The translations under genes and the position numbers were made by a program. From Tachypleus tridentatus (Eukaryota; Arthropoda; Merostomata; Xiphosura; Limulidae): a stretch of 64,000 bases of DNA. The stretch lies in assembly GCF_004210375.1 (NCBI RefSeq), contig NW_027467782.1, positions 22,361,276-22,425,275 on the forward strand, in the 5' to 3' direction. The notes under the pieces are model-generated. The model had not been told where the DNA came from, searched no databases, and saw only the letters and a list, made by a program, of their open reading frames with translations. Of the stretch, positions 47,301 through 58,259 are shown piece by piece (the first letter of the stretch is position 1; each line of letters begins with the position of its first letter).

Positions 47301-47628
47301 AAATATGGTCTAAAACCATGAATTTACCTCTGACATCATGTTTGTAATCACCTTCACGATTTTTGCATGTGTAAATTCCCGCGTCTTCAAACTGGATGTT
47401 GGTTAGCACTAATTTGCCACCGTATTTTATTTGCGTTCTCTCACTATTAATAACTCGTTCATTGTGATTTGAGTACCAAATAACTGGTTCTTCTCTCTCT
47501 CTTTTATGAGCTTGGTTTGAACATATTAATGTAAGAGTAGAACCACGTTCAGTTTCGTAGACGAATTTAATACCTGAAACAAGCAGGAAACTACCGAAAA
47601 TATAAAATAATTGAGTGTAATTAGCCAT
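41164..47628 (-). CDS. Ig-domain single-pass membrane protein, copy A (five-exon model)
   Basis: Unrecognised receptor-like protein of about 301 residues on the minus strand. Exons: 47628-47328, 44127-44065, 43039-42985, 42532-42256 and 41373-41164. All joins keep phase (1, 1, 2, 0). Layout: ATG then hydrophobic signal peptide (about residues 1-22). One Ig domain follows, with C36, W51, and FEDAGIYTC ending at C88. Splicing restores the last Ig strand as DVRVYVPAE. Next are a Cys-bearing linker (NCTRGYRRDADRC, about 109-121), a TM helix of about 22 residues (127-148), a basic stop-transfer KEKTRKER, and a tail of about 150 residues. The tail has YEND (a Grb2-type YxN match) and YDEL (a YxxL match); neither Tyr is kept in copy B. 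Four acceptors and three donors are good; the fourth donor is GTTCGA. Role unknown: a surface receptor or adhesion molecule is inferred from layout alone. A SINE and Penelope remnant sit in intron 2. Confidence 0.72.
42256..42532 (-). CDS. Receptor copy A exon 4: TM end and proximal tail
   Basis: Acceptor ATGATCGTGCAG. Reads VLCCFYIWKEKTRKERNILK, then ILEAMPLIPECEKKVPTN (conserved in copy B as ILEAVSMIPECEKAPTN) and a Lys/Thr-rich stretch. The exon end is placed at TTG/GTTCGA because copy B has GTTCGT at the homologous place and both give phase 0. That donor is weak. Confidence 0.7.
42985..43039 (-). CDS. Receptor copy A exon 3: first half of the TM helix
   Basis: Acceptor TCAAAATCTACAG, donor GTAAGT. 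Encodes TRYAWWTALISICLIAL with split codons at both ends. Hydrophobicity continues across the splice into VLCCFYIW, which supports the join. Confidence 0.8.
43299..43398. repeat. Inverted repeat with Penelope-like terminal sequence, in intron 2 of copy A
   Basis: Arms GTATCTCAGAATGGCTGGTA (43299 on) and, on the minus strand from 43398, GTATCTCACAACGACTGGTA flank GGATATTAACACTTTTATTT and a decayed AACGTTTT. The left arm and core resemble 17150-17345. Confidence 0.6.
43441..43679 (+). mobile_element. SINE family 1 in intron 2 of receptor copy A
   Basis: CAGGAATGGCCAGGAAGGTT at the head, B-box-like GGTTCGTATCTCC, body AGTTGGCGGTAGGTG, ends GATAACCCTCGTGTAGC without an A-tail. Opposite orientation to the host gene. 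Confidence 0.88.
44065..44127 (-). CDS. Receptor copy A exon 2: end of Ig fold and Cys linker
   Basis: Acceptor TTGTTTTCCCCAG, donor GTAAGT. Completes Val 101 and encodes YVPAENLNCTRGYRRDADRC. The CTRGYRRDADRC part resembles the C-x-x-G-Y...C end of EGF-like or TIL modules, but too little is present to call one. The first 45 bases are identical in copy B (62582). Confidence 0.8.
44128..47327 (-). other. Intron 1 of receptor copy A, no other exon seen
   Basis: Exon 1 and exon 2 join directly in phase, so nothing is required here. The segment 44870-45130 has short open stretches on both strands between splice-like signals but no recognisable domain. A 9-bp perfect hairpin GCCCTAAAA...TTTTAGGGC is near 45505. 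Confidence 0.5.
47328..47628 (-). CDS. Receptor copy A exon 1: signal peptide and Ig domain
   Basis: ATG at 47628, first in frame. Starts MANYTQLFYIFGSFLLVSG, then an Ig fold with LTLICSN, VIWYSN, KLVLTNI and FEDAGIYTC. Donor GTAAAT follows AGAG. Ends with one base of a split codon. No second copy of this exon was found in the window. Confidence 0.85.
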
Positions 47629-48012
47629 TGAAATCTCTCTGCACTGTACTCTTTGTAAGTCACTTTCTATATTGTTTCTAAGTGAAATATCAGTGTTACT
47701 ATGCGCATAAAGTATTCTTGTTTGAATGACGTCGTGAACTGAAGTAACATTGTTAGGTGGAAAAACGTTTTTTTAACAATAATGATTGCAAAGTTTATTG
47801 TTTTCTGTAGTGCGAAAGACGCTTGAACTGAGAAATTATAATAAAAACTATTATTCTCAGATGTAAGAAATAAATTTTATTGTGTATGTACAAGCAAGGA
47901 AAGGAGGTGAGATCAAGCATACTTGTTACAGAAACTGGAAGAAGTCTTCTAGTACAATGAAATCTGACATAATTGTAAAAGGATTTCAAAAGTCAGAAGA
48001 GATGCATAAGCT
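47629..48012 (-). other. 5' flank of receptor copy A
   Basis: Should hold the 5' UTR and promoter, reading toward lower coordinates. A CRE-like TGACGTCG is at 47727-47734. No TATA box of convincing position. Confidence 0.35.
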
Positions 48013-48770
48013 CCGATATAAGAAATGATTAATGGTGGTGATTCATCTGTACATAGAAAAAATATGGACTGTATGTCTTATGACAGGAGTGTAGTACATA
48101 GAAAAAATATGGACTGTATGTCTTATGACAGGAGTGTAGTACATAGAAAAATATGGACTGTATGTCTTATGACAGGAGTGTAGTACATAGAAAAAATATG
48201 GACTGTATGTCTTATGACAGGAGTGTAGTACATAGAAAAATATGGACTGTATGTCTTATGACAGGAGTGTAGTACATAGAAAAAATATGGACTGTATGTC
48301 TTATGACAGGAGTGTAGATAAAATAGAGTACACAAATCATGCTGTAAGACTATATACAAACACTTTATTCCAAATAGCAGGAAAAAGTGCAAAAAACTGC
48401 AAACACTTGAGCAAAAACAGAATATTGAGATTTTAAAAATGTGCTCATGGAGCTGTTCGCCATAATGCACAAAATAGTAATTCTTTAGAGGAGCTGAAGG
48501 AATATTTAAAGAATGCACCCTACCATATATTTGGAAATCATAGGAAGTGCAAATCCTATTACTCTTCCCATGAAGACATATCTGACATCAAAACAAGCTA
48601 TTTGAATAACATACCTTATGAAACGATATTCTGAATAATGACTGCTGGTGATGCATAAGTCAGAAAGGCTCACCGTCTGATAAGTAATTGAACAAGTAAT
48701 TTAGCAGAGACTTATATGCTTCTTGTTGCAAGTTTTATCGGTGACAAACAGATTCTAGAAGGTGTTTTGA
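48013..48770 (+). pseudogene. MULE (Mutator-like) transposase C-terminal fragment with repeat expansion
   Basis: Reading across frames gives GGDSSVHRKNMDCMSYDRSV, then a tandem repeat, then DKIEYTNHAVRLYTNTL, AHGAVRHNAQNSNSLEELKE, YLKNAPYHIFGNHRKC and, after breaks, SNLAETYMLLVASF. This follows the order of the animal MULE-type transposase C-terminus (VEKIECTNH, then GP-H-FG-H-KC, then LAE-W/YM), from memory of the family. Frame breaks at about 48436 and 48650. No terminal repeats identified. Confidence 0.65.
48050..48318 (+). repeat. 44-45-bp tandem repeat, six units, inside the MULE fragment
   Basis: Unit starts TACATAGAAAA at 48050, 48095, 48140, 48184, 48229 and 48273, so periods are 45, 45, 44, 45 and 44. 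The 45-bp unit is 15 codons (VHRKNMDCMSYDRSV); units of 44 lost one A in an A-run. Confidence 0.95.
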
Positions 48771-49287
48771 AACTGCGTTTCGATATATATGTCTTGTTTT
48801 ATTTAAGGCATCACCGGCCTTGTGATTTCCTTTTGTTGTTGTGCATGTCTTCAAACAAGTTATATTTTTATATGTTTATATTATGAATCAATCTTTACGT
48901 TACGAATGTTTGTTGTTGTTTATAAATGCAAGTATTTTTAGTGTAAATATAATTTTAAAAATAATTGTTTTTTACTTTATCAGAGTTTACAATATTGCAT
49001 CACAACACAAATGGCTGTATTGTTTATTCTGATATATTTTACAAAGTTACACAGTTTAACCTCACAAACAGTTTGGATTTATGTTAGTTTTCATCATGTA
49101 ATATAAAAAATATAAAAAATACATTAAGAAAATAGTTTATAAATGCTTTCAATATTCTGTAGTTATTTCGTTGTATTATTATAAATAATAATATTTTTAA
49201 TTAAAAATAATCACAAAAAATTGCAAATTTCGATCCGTTTTGAACTTATTTGGTTCAGTGACGTCAGCGGAGCTTTTCCTGGAAACT
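48771..49287. other. No gene seen
   Basis: AT-rich spacer. Confidence 0.35.
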
Positions 49288-49480
49288 TGGCTTGTTTGTT
49301 TCTGACCTTCGCGCAATCTACCTGTGCTTGTCGTCCCTAATGTAGCAGTTTAAGACTATATAGAAGGCAGCTAGTCATCATCACCCACTGCCAAGTTAGT
49401 GGGCTACTCTATTACCAACAGATAGTGGGATTGACCGTCATATTATAACGCCTCCATGGTTTAAAGGGCGAGCATGTTTG
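49288..49480 (-). mobile_element. SINE family 1, head missing
   Basis: GGCTTGTTTGTTTCTGACCT at the tail side, body GTAGCAGTTTAAGACTATAT, stops at GCGAGCATGTTTGG where the next copy's tail begins. Confidence 0.88.
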
Positions 49481-49760
49481 GTTTGTTTGTTTGTTTTTGA
49501 ATTTCGCACAAAGCTACTCGAGGGCTATCTGTGCTAGCCGTCACTAATTTAGCAGTGTAAGACTAGAGGGAAGGCAGCTAGTCATCACCACACACCGCCA
49601 ACTCTTGGGCTACTCTTTTACCAACGAATAATGGGATTGACCGTCACATTATAACGCCCCACGGCTGAAAGGGCGAGCATGTTTGGCGAGACGGGGATGC
49701 AAACCCGCGATTCTCAGATTATGAGTCGCACGCCTTAACGCTCTTGGCCATGCCGGGCCC
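49481..49760 (-). mobile_element. SINE family 1, full length, abutting the previous copy
   Basis: TTTGTTTGTTTTTGAATTTC through to head CTTGGCCATGCCGGGCC. It starts exactly where the preceding copy is truncated, at GCATGTTTGG. Confidence 0.93.
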
Positions 49761-49783
49761 TAAAATCGAAGTTTAATACGTAT

Positions 49784-49867
49784 CAGCATGTTTGGTGTAA
49801 CGGGTATTCGAACCCGCGACCTTCAGATTACGAGCCGAACGCCTTAACCACCTAGCCATGCCGGACC
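49784..49867 (-). mobile_element. Isolated SINE family 1 tRNA-like head
   Basis: Minus strand GGTCCGGCATGGCTAGGTGG, B-box-like GGTTCGAATACCC, ending CCAAACATGCT. The ends cannot form an acceptor stem, so this is not a tRNA gene. Confidence 0.82.
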
Positions 49868-50779
49868 AAGAAACCTTATTTACCAACTAAATGTTCTAAA
49901 TAAGACATGCATGTAATTGTTTCGTGTCTCCTGGAGCGTTTCTTAGGCTGTTAGAGTAGGGACACATGACTGCTTTAGTTAAAGTTATCGTTTATAAAAC
50001 AACTTATTACATGCCTAATTATGTATTGTTTGTCAAGTCCAGATTTATATTTCTCTTGAAAATTGAACTTTATCACGTTTATCTATAATAGTGTTAGTTT
50101 CCAGTGATCTATAAGTATATTATGGGAGGTTAGTTTACCTAATTCTGTGTAGAATGTGGCCTTTCCTAAAGGTGATAGTATTTCTTGAATATGTAAAATG
50201 AAACTGATATCACCAATCACCGTGTTCTCACTATGCATACAAAGTTGACATTTTTACAGACGTAAATATATATGCAATATTAAAATAATAGTTTTATTGC
50301 ACAATAACTCTAAAGCTAAAAGCGTGTGTGAATACAACTAAGAAGGAATTAAACATAGGTTTCGTTTTCTGCATGGAAACAAACTCTGTTGATAATTGCT
50401 TACCGGGCAACATACCTTTTATGAGCAAAGAATTTTACACTAACTTTCTTTATTTGAAGCGTTTCAATTTATATTATAAGGTCCATCTAAAAATACAAGT
50501 TTATTATATTCAAAGTGACTGACTGCACAGTATCTTGTGTGTTGAAGTTATGTAGGCTCATGTATCGCTGAACTAAATATCAGAAAATAATATGAGGCGT
50601 TAGTTTCTCTTTTTATGTACTCAGCTAAGATAATTTGTAATTCAATAACATAACTTTAGCTTGACGATATAATATTTATTTTGCAGATAAAGTATATCTA
50701 TTGTAAAGAACAACACAAACTACAAAATACATAAAACCGAAACTCATACTTCAGATAATACAGATCATAACGTTATGAA
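49868..50779. other. No gene seen
   Basis: AT-rich. The open frame at 50328-50522 has no recognisable domain. Confidence 0.4.
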
Positions 50780-51400
50780 ACCAAGAATACAAGAACATAT
50801 TACTGAAAGCTTCTTCTGCAGCTGTTTGGTTTTTAAAGCATTTATTGTTCAAAAATTGTCAAAGTGCTTGAAAAAATTAAATTCTGTAAGGTGAAGGTCT
50901 GGGGAATAAGGTGGATGAGGCAGAACCTCAATTACCAATTCGTTCAATTTTTGGAACGTCATTCTCAACAGGTATTATAATACTGATTTTGTTGGCTTTC
51001 AGTTAGTTTGTGCGTAACCCACTTATCCAACATTTCGTCTTTCCAATCGTGCTAAGATAGTTGACAATGTTTGATTTGCTTGTGTCTAGCTTTTCTGCAA
51101 GCTCACGTACTGTTGTGCAAGGGTCTGTCTCAACTGCTTCCCTTAATGTGTTTTATCTAAGAATGGCTTCCTTCCACAACCTTCGTGGTCTTCAAGACTT
51201 TTATCTCCGTGTCGAAGCCTTTGGAACCAATGCCGAATTGTGCATTCAGTAACAGATCCATGGCTGAATGTCTGATTGATGCTCCTATGTAGTTTCGGTA
51301 GCTTTTCGTCCAAGTTGTAAAGGAAAATCAGGCGATAGTCCTTCTTGTCCATGCTGCCTCGGATGTTGCGAAACTTTCTCTGAATAGAGATTAAACAGCA
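50780..51400 (-). pseudogene. Mariner (SETMAR-like) transposase with internal deletion
   Basis: Minus strand from 51352: MDKKDYRLIFLYNLDEKLPK, IRHWFQRLRHGDKSLEDHEG and GRKPF form the paired helix-turn-helix N-terminus of mariner/SETMAR transposases, followed by CTTVRELAEKLDTSKSNIV. Near 51000 it jumps to KLNELVIEVLPHPPYSPDL then FNFFKHFDNF, the end of the DDD domain. The part with the first two catalytic Asp residues is gone. Inverted repeats were not located. Confidence 0.78.
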
Positions 51401-52195
51401 GATAATTAAGACACCTTACAAGCGACAAATGTTGGATTAAACCAACCAACCAACGATATGTTACTCAATATTCAGCTTCTAAATGTCACCATGATAATTC
51501 GGTGAGTTGTTTTTTAATCCTAGGATTAACTGTATTATCATCCTAAGCTATTTTTAACTCTGTACATTTATGGATGAATAATGTTTTACTAGTTGACGAA
51601 ATTAATTACTTTTAATTACAGCAAGCTGAGCAGTTTGATGTTCTGGTCAACTGTGCAGGAATGGGGTCAAAGCAGCTGTTCGATTACAAATACTTGGCAT
51701 CGATGCTCGGACAAATAAATCAAGATAGTTCTATGACACTTTTGTTAACTTAGAAGGTGGAACAGTGAATAGAGAAAAATATTTCTACTATAGATTTCAT
51801 TTAGAAAATGAAAATAAATTATTGGTAATCCATATATGGTAAACAAAATACAGTATAAACGTTTATGTTAACACCGTTAGACGAAGTTTTTTTTTTTCTT
51901 ATATATACCATGATTTCACGTGCATAATTACTATCCGTTGGCTATTTCTTCAAAATTATGATGTATTGTTTGTTTTTGAATTTCGCACAAAACGACACGG
52001 TTATTATTAATAGTAATTGCAAATGATGATTTACATACAATAGTTTTACAAACTTATAAAGAATACTGAGTTTTATATCTGGTCTGGAACTGAATCTTTT
52101 ATCGACGTTCATAAAGAACGAATAAACTCTTTGTTGATACACCTGTACACTTCTCTTGATGGCAAGCTGAGATTGAAGCTGGTTGTTTTTGTTGA
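51401..52195. other. No gene seen; short SINE tail scrap
   Basis: GTTTGTTTTTGAATTTCGCA at about 51966 is a scrap of a family 1 SINE tail. Otherwise nothing recognised. Confidence 0.4.
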
Positions 52196-52408
52196 TTTTT
52201 TTTTTATTTTGCACATAGCTACACCAGGGATATCTGCACTAACCGTCCCTAATTTAGCAGTGTAAGACGAGAAGGAAGGCAAATAGTCATCACCACCCGT
52301 CGTCAACTCTTGGACTACTTTTCACCAATAAGTAGTGGGACTGTGTGCCACGTCATAACGTCCCCACAGCTGAAAGGGCGAGCGTGTTTGATGCGACGGG
52401 GATTCGAA
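52196..52408 (-). mobile_element. SINE family 1, missing most of the head
   Basis: TATTTTGCACATAGCTACAC, body CCCTAATTTAGCAGTGTAAG, ends in GACGGGGATTCGAA, the B-box. Confidence 0.85.
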
Positions 52409-52859
52409 GTTTGAAGCACACGTTTGTTTCATCAGTGATAATATTTAACGTACTTTTAGAAATTCTAACGTGCGAAATTTACTGAAGTTAAACAGTTTCT
52501 AAGGTTCGAAATCTGTAAACGTTCCTGGTCAGCTTCTGTAGTTTTCCAGTTAACAAGCGTTAATCACAATTATAGCTGCCGAGGCTTATTGTATACTGAC
52601 TGTAGCTGACCAAGAATAATTTTCTGCTATCTCTCGGTTAGCTGCTATTATACGATTAACACGAGATTCCTGAATGTTTGAAAATGAGCTAGTGTTTTCG
52701 TGAAACAAATATCGTTGATGCTTATTCTAAAGAATATTGTAAAAAATTAATGAACATCCAGGACTTGCGCAATCCACACCCATCAATATACGTCACATGC
52801 AAAAAAGAAAACTATACTGAAACAAGCGTAGGTATTAAATTAAAAATATAAAGTTAAAT
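52409..52859. other. No gene seen
   Basis: AT-rich spacer. Confidence 0.35.
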
Positions 52860-53935
52860 CCATTATAATTTCCTTCCCATTTTGATATCTATGTTGTCAT
52901 ACAAACTTTTAATTATCTCATTCTTCGCCATTACCATCGGCCTCTTCCCTCCATTTTACCTTTTGTACGCCATTCTTGAATAGCCATCATTCGTCATCTT
53001 CTGTTCCTTGAAGGTTTTTTTCTGTTTGATAGTTTGCTGTTCATTTTCGTTCCCCCACCATACATCAAGCTGTTTGGTTCAGTTTTTTTCAGCTCTTTCT
53101 GTAAATCTCTTCATTACTCACCTTAATATTCTCGACTTCTTTCCTCTTTTCCTAATTCTTATTCTTCATTATGTACATTCAATGTTGATAGGATACTGTT
53201 ACTCCTGGTATCACTTAATATTCAACGTTTTTTTCCTGTCCTCCATTCGGACTATGATGTAACCAATCTGAGTCTGGTACTGGTACCTTCTGTAAGTGAT
53301 AAGGTATCACTCTCATTCGGAATCCGGTATTTGTCAGGAATACATTTCATTTCCTGTCATTTTAGTAATATCTCTCCTTACACGTTTTTTATTCCATATA
53401 TTCTCTTCTCGTGTGTTCCACTTTTTATCTTATCCAGGTATGCTCCCACTATCAACATTTCACTTTCTGGCATCCCTACAATTATATCCTGAAGTTTTTC
53501 TTCAACTTATCGACGGAGCATTCTATCTGCAGACCATAACCAGACACTAAGTTCTTCAACCAATTCTCAGTTGCCACCTTCACGCGCATGAATCGATCCG
53601 ACGTTTTCTCAACTCGACCACTTCCATCTTAAATTATTATCTAGTTCAATTCCAACATTGCTCTTACCTTTTGATCATCCCGAGTGTAACAGCTCTTAGC
53701 TTTCACTTATGTTTTTTGTACTCTGTCCTTTCCACTTCATGTCTTTAATATACGTAATCTTTACCTTTCTTCTTTCTAGTACATCTGTTGGTTCTCTGCT
53801 TCTACCAGTCATTCTGTCGACATTCCATGTTACTATCCTTAGTTTCCAGATCTCTTCTTTAACCACTTTCAGTTCAGCGGTATCCCTTTTTTCACACCCG
53901 CCTCGGGAATAGGGATCAGCATCGACTAGAGAGGG
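52860..53935 (-). pseudogene. RTE-like retrotransposon endonuclease region (CFDP2-like), decayed
   Basis: Minus strand from about 53840: LRIVTWNVDRMTGRSREPTD, VLERRKVKI, then DMKWKGQSTKNI. This is the start of the AP-type endonuclease of RTE-like elements (usual form TWNVGTMTGRS-ELVD then QETKWKGQ). Later pieces, each in its own frame, include VDRVSDRFMRVKV (about 53610), DSDWLHHSPNG (about 53265) and EYKVIPGVTVSYQH-like text (about 53220). Many stops; no RT domain seen. Family assignment rests on recalled consensus. Confidence 0.68.
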
Positions 53936-55101
53936 ATATCCTAACTCTCTGGTCTAACAGTCTTCGTTTTATAATGTTTTTGTGTCCAAGTTGCCAGCTT
54001 TGATGACAAACACCATCTTTACCCAACTGGATTTGGAACCGACTATGGAGAAGTTATAAATAAAATGTATTATTCCTTGTTTCGAAAACTAGAGCATCAG
54101 AAAAGGAAAGAAATGCCAAAGCAATACAGCACTAGCAGAGACATGTTTCTTCAGAATGGTTAAAATGGTGCTGTTTGGTTGTACCAGAGACATCACAAAG
54201 ATATGTTTTATACATATATGGATGTAAGACCTTCACACCTTCTCCCATTTTACCAACGTTACGTAGCTCCTTTACTTTTTTATTGTAAGCTCACTTGAAT
54301 TTAAAAGTATCAAAAGTTCAGATACACAGACTAATCTTTCAATCACAAGGAAAAGTTTTATAGAACAATTTGATCCTCTGGAAATTTCAATTGGTTGGTT
54401 TAAAACACGTTCAAAGAACAAATAAATATAATAAGGATCCCCAAACCAGTAAGATTAGCTAATAAATCTGCACTGACATGATTGTGACTGGAGAAAAGCC
54501 AAGACAGTAGTGAACGTTAAAACAGGTCCAACAACTAAGCCTGAACTGAGATCGAAAAATGAAACTAGATATTTCGACCTCTCCCACTCTCACAGTAAGT
54601 TAAAGAACACCAAGTGTTTTTCTTACTGAACTCTCTCTTTACTGAAGTCCAAGAGTGATTAGAATAATAAAGGAACAGGTGGTTACTTGTACTAGAACAA
54701 CAAAGCAACAAGTGACTTTTGACACTTGTTTCCTTACTTTACAACCAAAATCATGAAAACTAAAAGTACGATGACAACTAATCAATTACTGTGAATTATA
54801 ACTTTATTTTTTTAATATTTTAATTTTTGTCCATTAGAGGTTGTTTTTCTTCTTTTACATGAATAGTGATTGGTGAATTCTAGAAATGTCATGAAAGTTT
54901 TGACTACTATAGAATCTGAAAACTTCCTGTATTATGTAAAATCTACCCAGCGATAGAACACATTTCAACGCAATGAATAATTCATATTATTATAAAAGAA
55001 ATTAAATTACACTGAATGCCAACTGATGACATATAAAATACTGATGGGCAAATTACAGTAAATTATAGTCATTTGAATAAATAGTTTAGATTTCTGATGT
55101 C
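53936..55101. other. No gene seen
   Basis: AT-rich sequence without recognisable features. Confidence 0.35.
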
Positions 55102-55370
55102 TGGTTTGTTTTGAATTTCGCGTAAAGCTACACGAGGACTGTCTGCACAAGCCGTCCCTAATTTAGCAATGTAAGACTAGAGGGAAGGCAGTAAGTCATC
55201 ATCACCCACCGCCAACTATTGGGCTGCTCTTTTACAAACGAATAGGGGATTGACCGTAACTTTATAACGCCCCACGGCTGAAAGGGCTAGCATTTTGGTG
55301 TGACGGGGATTCGAATTCGCGACCCTTGGATTACGAGTCAAGTGCCTTAACAACTTGGCCATGCCGGGCT
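55102..55370 (-). mobile_element. tRNA-derived SINE, family 1, full length
   Basis: GGTTTGTTTTGAATTTCGCG to head CTTGGCCATGCCGGGCT. B-box (minus) GAATTCGAATCCC. Confidence 0.92.
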
Positions 55371-57839
55371 CTCTTTAATATAAGTGTTCCGAGAAGAAAA
55401 TAAGTTCTTATGAGTGAAAATAATTTAACTAAAATAAATAGACCCATAAACAGTTTTATTTTAAATTTCGAAATTCTAGCAAGTTTCTCGAAATTCCAAT
55501 TTCTTCGTGTCTTAACAAATTCATCACTCACAACTTGAAGTCTACATTTAGAAAGATGAAGCACGTATTTGATCTTTGCATAATATATTGTAATGTGTTG
55601 ATCTTTGTGTTTCAACATGTCTTCCTTGTTTCAGTACGTTACTCTCAGTTGTTGATCTTTGAAGTAAACTTTTCATTTTCAATACAAATATGATTGCTGC
55701 GTCACTGAAAAATTCATTTAAAGCCACCGATAAAAAATAACACACGTTTTAACCAATGCAGTCAAAATCAAATATCACAAGTCATTAGTCTTACCTAGTC
55801 TGTACCAGCATGATTAAAACAATTCTTATCCCCAAGAGTTTAAATGTTATTAGAAATTAAATGTTTGATAATGTTACTATGTAGCTCAGTTTGTAATATT
55901 TCGAGTTGTCAAAATGTCTAAAGAAGTTTTTTACAAATAAATAATTAAAGTATAACAAATTTCAGATCCTTTTTGAGTTTCATCTAAAAATAGATTCTGT
56001 GTAGTTCAGCCAGTCATTTACGATTGCATCGTTTTATTAACTGTATAAAACTATTGTGTAACGACTACTATTTTGGATTATTTGTATTTATCTCTAAATC
56101 TTTGGTCATATTATCTGTACTTTTTTGTATATTAATGAAAACGAAAAAATATTGTCAAAATAATAGTGACTTAACCATGTTATAAGCTCCATTGGAAGCT
56201 AAAAACAATAACAACATTATCTGAGTGACCTAGCCCAAATTCACGTCCTTTCTATTGCAGAAACAGTAAAGCTAAATAATTGATGTTAAAAGTAAATGAA
56301 AAGTAAATGTCAATTTTTTTACATGTATAAATCGTAAGCAACCGCATAAGACGAGTCGTGAATACGTGTCTAAATTTAGAGTGCAAGTTTTGGGACTCAT
56401 CAGGTTGGGAGTTTCTGTTGTTGTTGCAAAAGGTTATATCGCCTGTAATACTTTTGTTCTTTTGTTAGCTTTCATGGTTCAAGAATATTTTCTGATACGG
56501 ATTTTTATTTTTATGGTCTGAATCTGTCAGATTCTTCCCGATCTAAGTATTTTTCTCACAAATTTGTGTCAAGTAAAATTAAAAAGAAACAAAAAAAGTA
56601 AAAATAAAGAGATTTAAGAAAACAATGACCTAGTAATACGTAACAGTTAATAATAACATTTCAAAAAGAAATGTTTGATGTGGAAGATGTTATTCGAGGT
56701 GTATGTCTGGAATTCAATATTTCCATGAAGTTCCAGAATGAATAATTTTTAAGTTTTGTTGTCATCTGACCATGTACCTCTCGTATATATAATGATACAA
56801 ATAAAAAATCTGAACAGAAAAACAACTACATCATCACTTTGTTTCTGTGCACTAATCTAATAAATTTAGTACTAATTCGTTTGTGAAGGCTAGTTTCGGA
56901 ATGTCACGCCAGTCTAGAAATATGTTCTCATTAGGAGCTTCTACCTTCTCACAACTAGTACTTTCTGATGTGCGACTTTGTTGGCTTGAGTACTTATATC
57001 TGTTTCTAATGCTTTTCGCTCTCGTTCTAGTCTCAGAATTATAAATAAATATTAAATTTTAAACGTGTTTCTACAGCTGTGTGGATCCTACTTCTATGCC
57101 TCTCTTAGTAAGATATATCCTTACCGGTACCAAACAATATTCAATAAAACATAAACAAGCTGAGAAGAGTGAAATTTTGAGACTAAATATAAAAATTTGA
57201 AGTTCTTGTCAGATAAGATATAGAATCGACTTCCATGTAATTCAGAGTGATATCACTTAAGTTCTCTCTGCAAAACGAATATTTTATTTATTTAAAGTAT
57301 AATTACTTATGGATCCTCTGAAAAGCGCCTGTTTTGTTTATTTGGGTGACATTACCACTTATGGCTCCTCTGGAATACGCATATTTTATTTTTTCGGATT
57401 GACATTAATTATTATTCCCCTGCAAAGCGTTTGTTTTACGTATTTGGAAGTTTGTGGATTTGGCGTTTCACGTTTATTTTAATGCATACATTTGTTCGGT
57501 TTGATGTGTATGACGTATGTTGTTGAATGTGTATTGCGCAAGTCCTACCTGTTCTCTAAATTTGTAAAATATATCTATCTTAAGTAATGCAACATTGTTA
57601 AGAGAGTGACAAGGCAAGTGAGAAGTATTTTTCGTCCTTTTGCGAAATATTGAAACAACCATGTTAATCTGAATTCATTATTGTTTTTACATGGTGTACT
57701 TTGTTTCGATGCAAGTTGTGTTACAGATTTTTAAACGTGTCTGATGTTTTGTCAAAAGTAACTTTTGAGACATAGCTTATCTACCGGTCGCAGGAACGAA
57801 CCCAGTTGCCGAAAACTGGAGTGTAGAAATCTGATGTTC
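55371..57839. other. No gene seen in 2.5 kb
   Basis: AT-rich. From 57290 to 57440, phrases like GGATCCTCTGAAAAGCG, GGCTCCTCTGGAATACG and TTCCCCTGCAAAGCG recur about 55-60 bases apart, a decayed tandem repeat. No domain in the open frames. Confidence 0.4.
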
Positions 57840-57985
57840 AATCTTTGTATTCAATGATAAAGAGTAACTTAAGAGTTGGTGACGAATAGTGTTAACTTCC
57901 AACCGTCCTATATAATTTATCACTTTAAAATTAAGGACAACTGATGCAATAACCCTCTAGCAACTTTGCACAAAATTCACCAGGC
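57840..57985 (+). mobile_element. SINE family 1 remnant, strongly decayed
   Basis: Strings AGAGTAACTTAAGAGTTGGT, CTTCCAACCGTCC-TATA and CTCTAGCAACTTTGCACAAA in family 1 order. Confidence 0.55.
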
Positions 57986-58259
57986 AGAGAGGCATGTTAA
58001 GTACTTATAACTAAAAACGAACAATGTGGTCGAAGAAGAAATATTGTGTTGTATTGTATCATGTTAAGTACTTATTTATGTTAATTAAGTCTTTTATACA
58101 TTACTGTGTTTCTAATTTGCAGTCATTTATTCGAGTTAAACAAAGTATTTTTTTAAATATTAAACCAGAATAGCAAAATATCTTATCATCTATAAATGGA
58201 TTAATTAACTAAATTATTCAGAACATCTGCTGTAGATCTTAGCTCTCCTTCGAATGTTC
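57986..58259. other. No gene seen
   Basis: AT-rich spacer. Confidence 0.3.

Noticed and set aside
48050..48318. Regular repeats that could suggest a CRISPR array
   Set aside because: Units are contiguous with no unique spacers, and the genome is eukaryotic.
48123..48518. Minus-strand open frame with repeated TPVIRHTVHIF
   Set aside because: Antisense of the 45-bp tandem repeat; the plus strand reads as a MULE fragment on both sides.
49784..49867. tRNA-like sequence with a good B-box
   Set aside because: No acceptor stem can form and the sequence matches SINE family 1 heads, so not a tRNA gene. The same applies to all other tRNA-like heads in the window.
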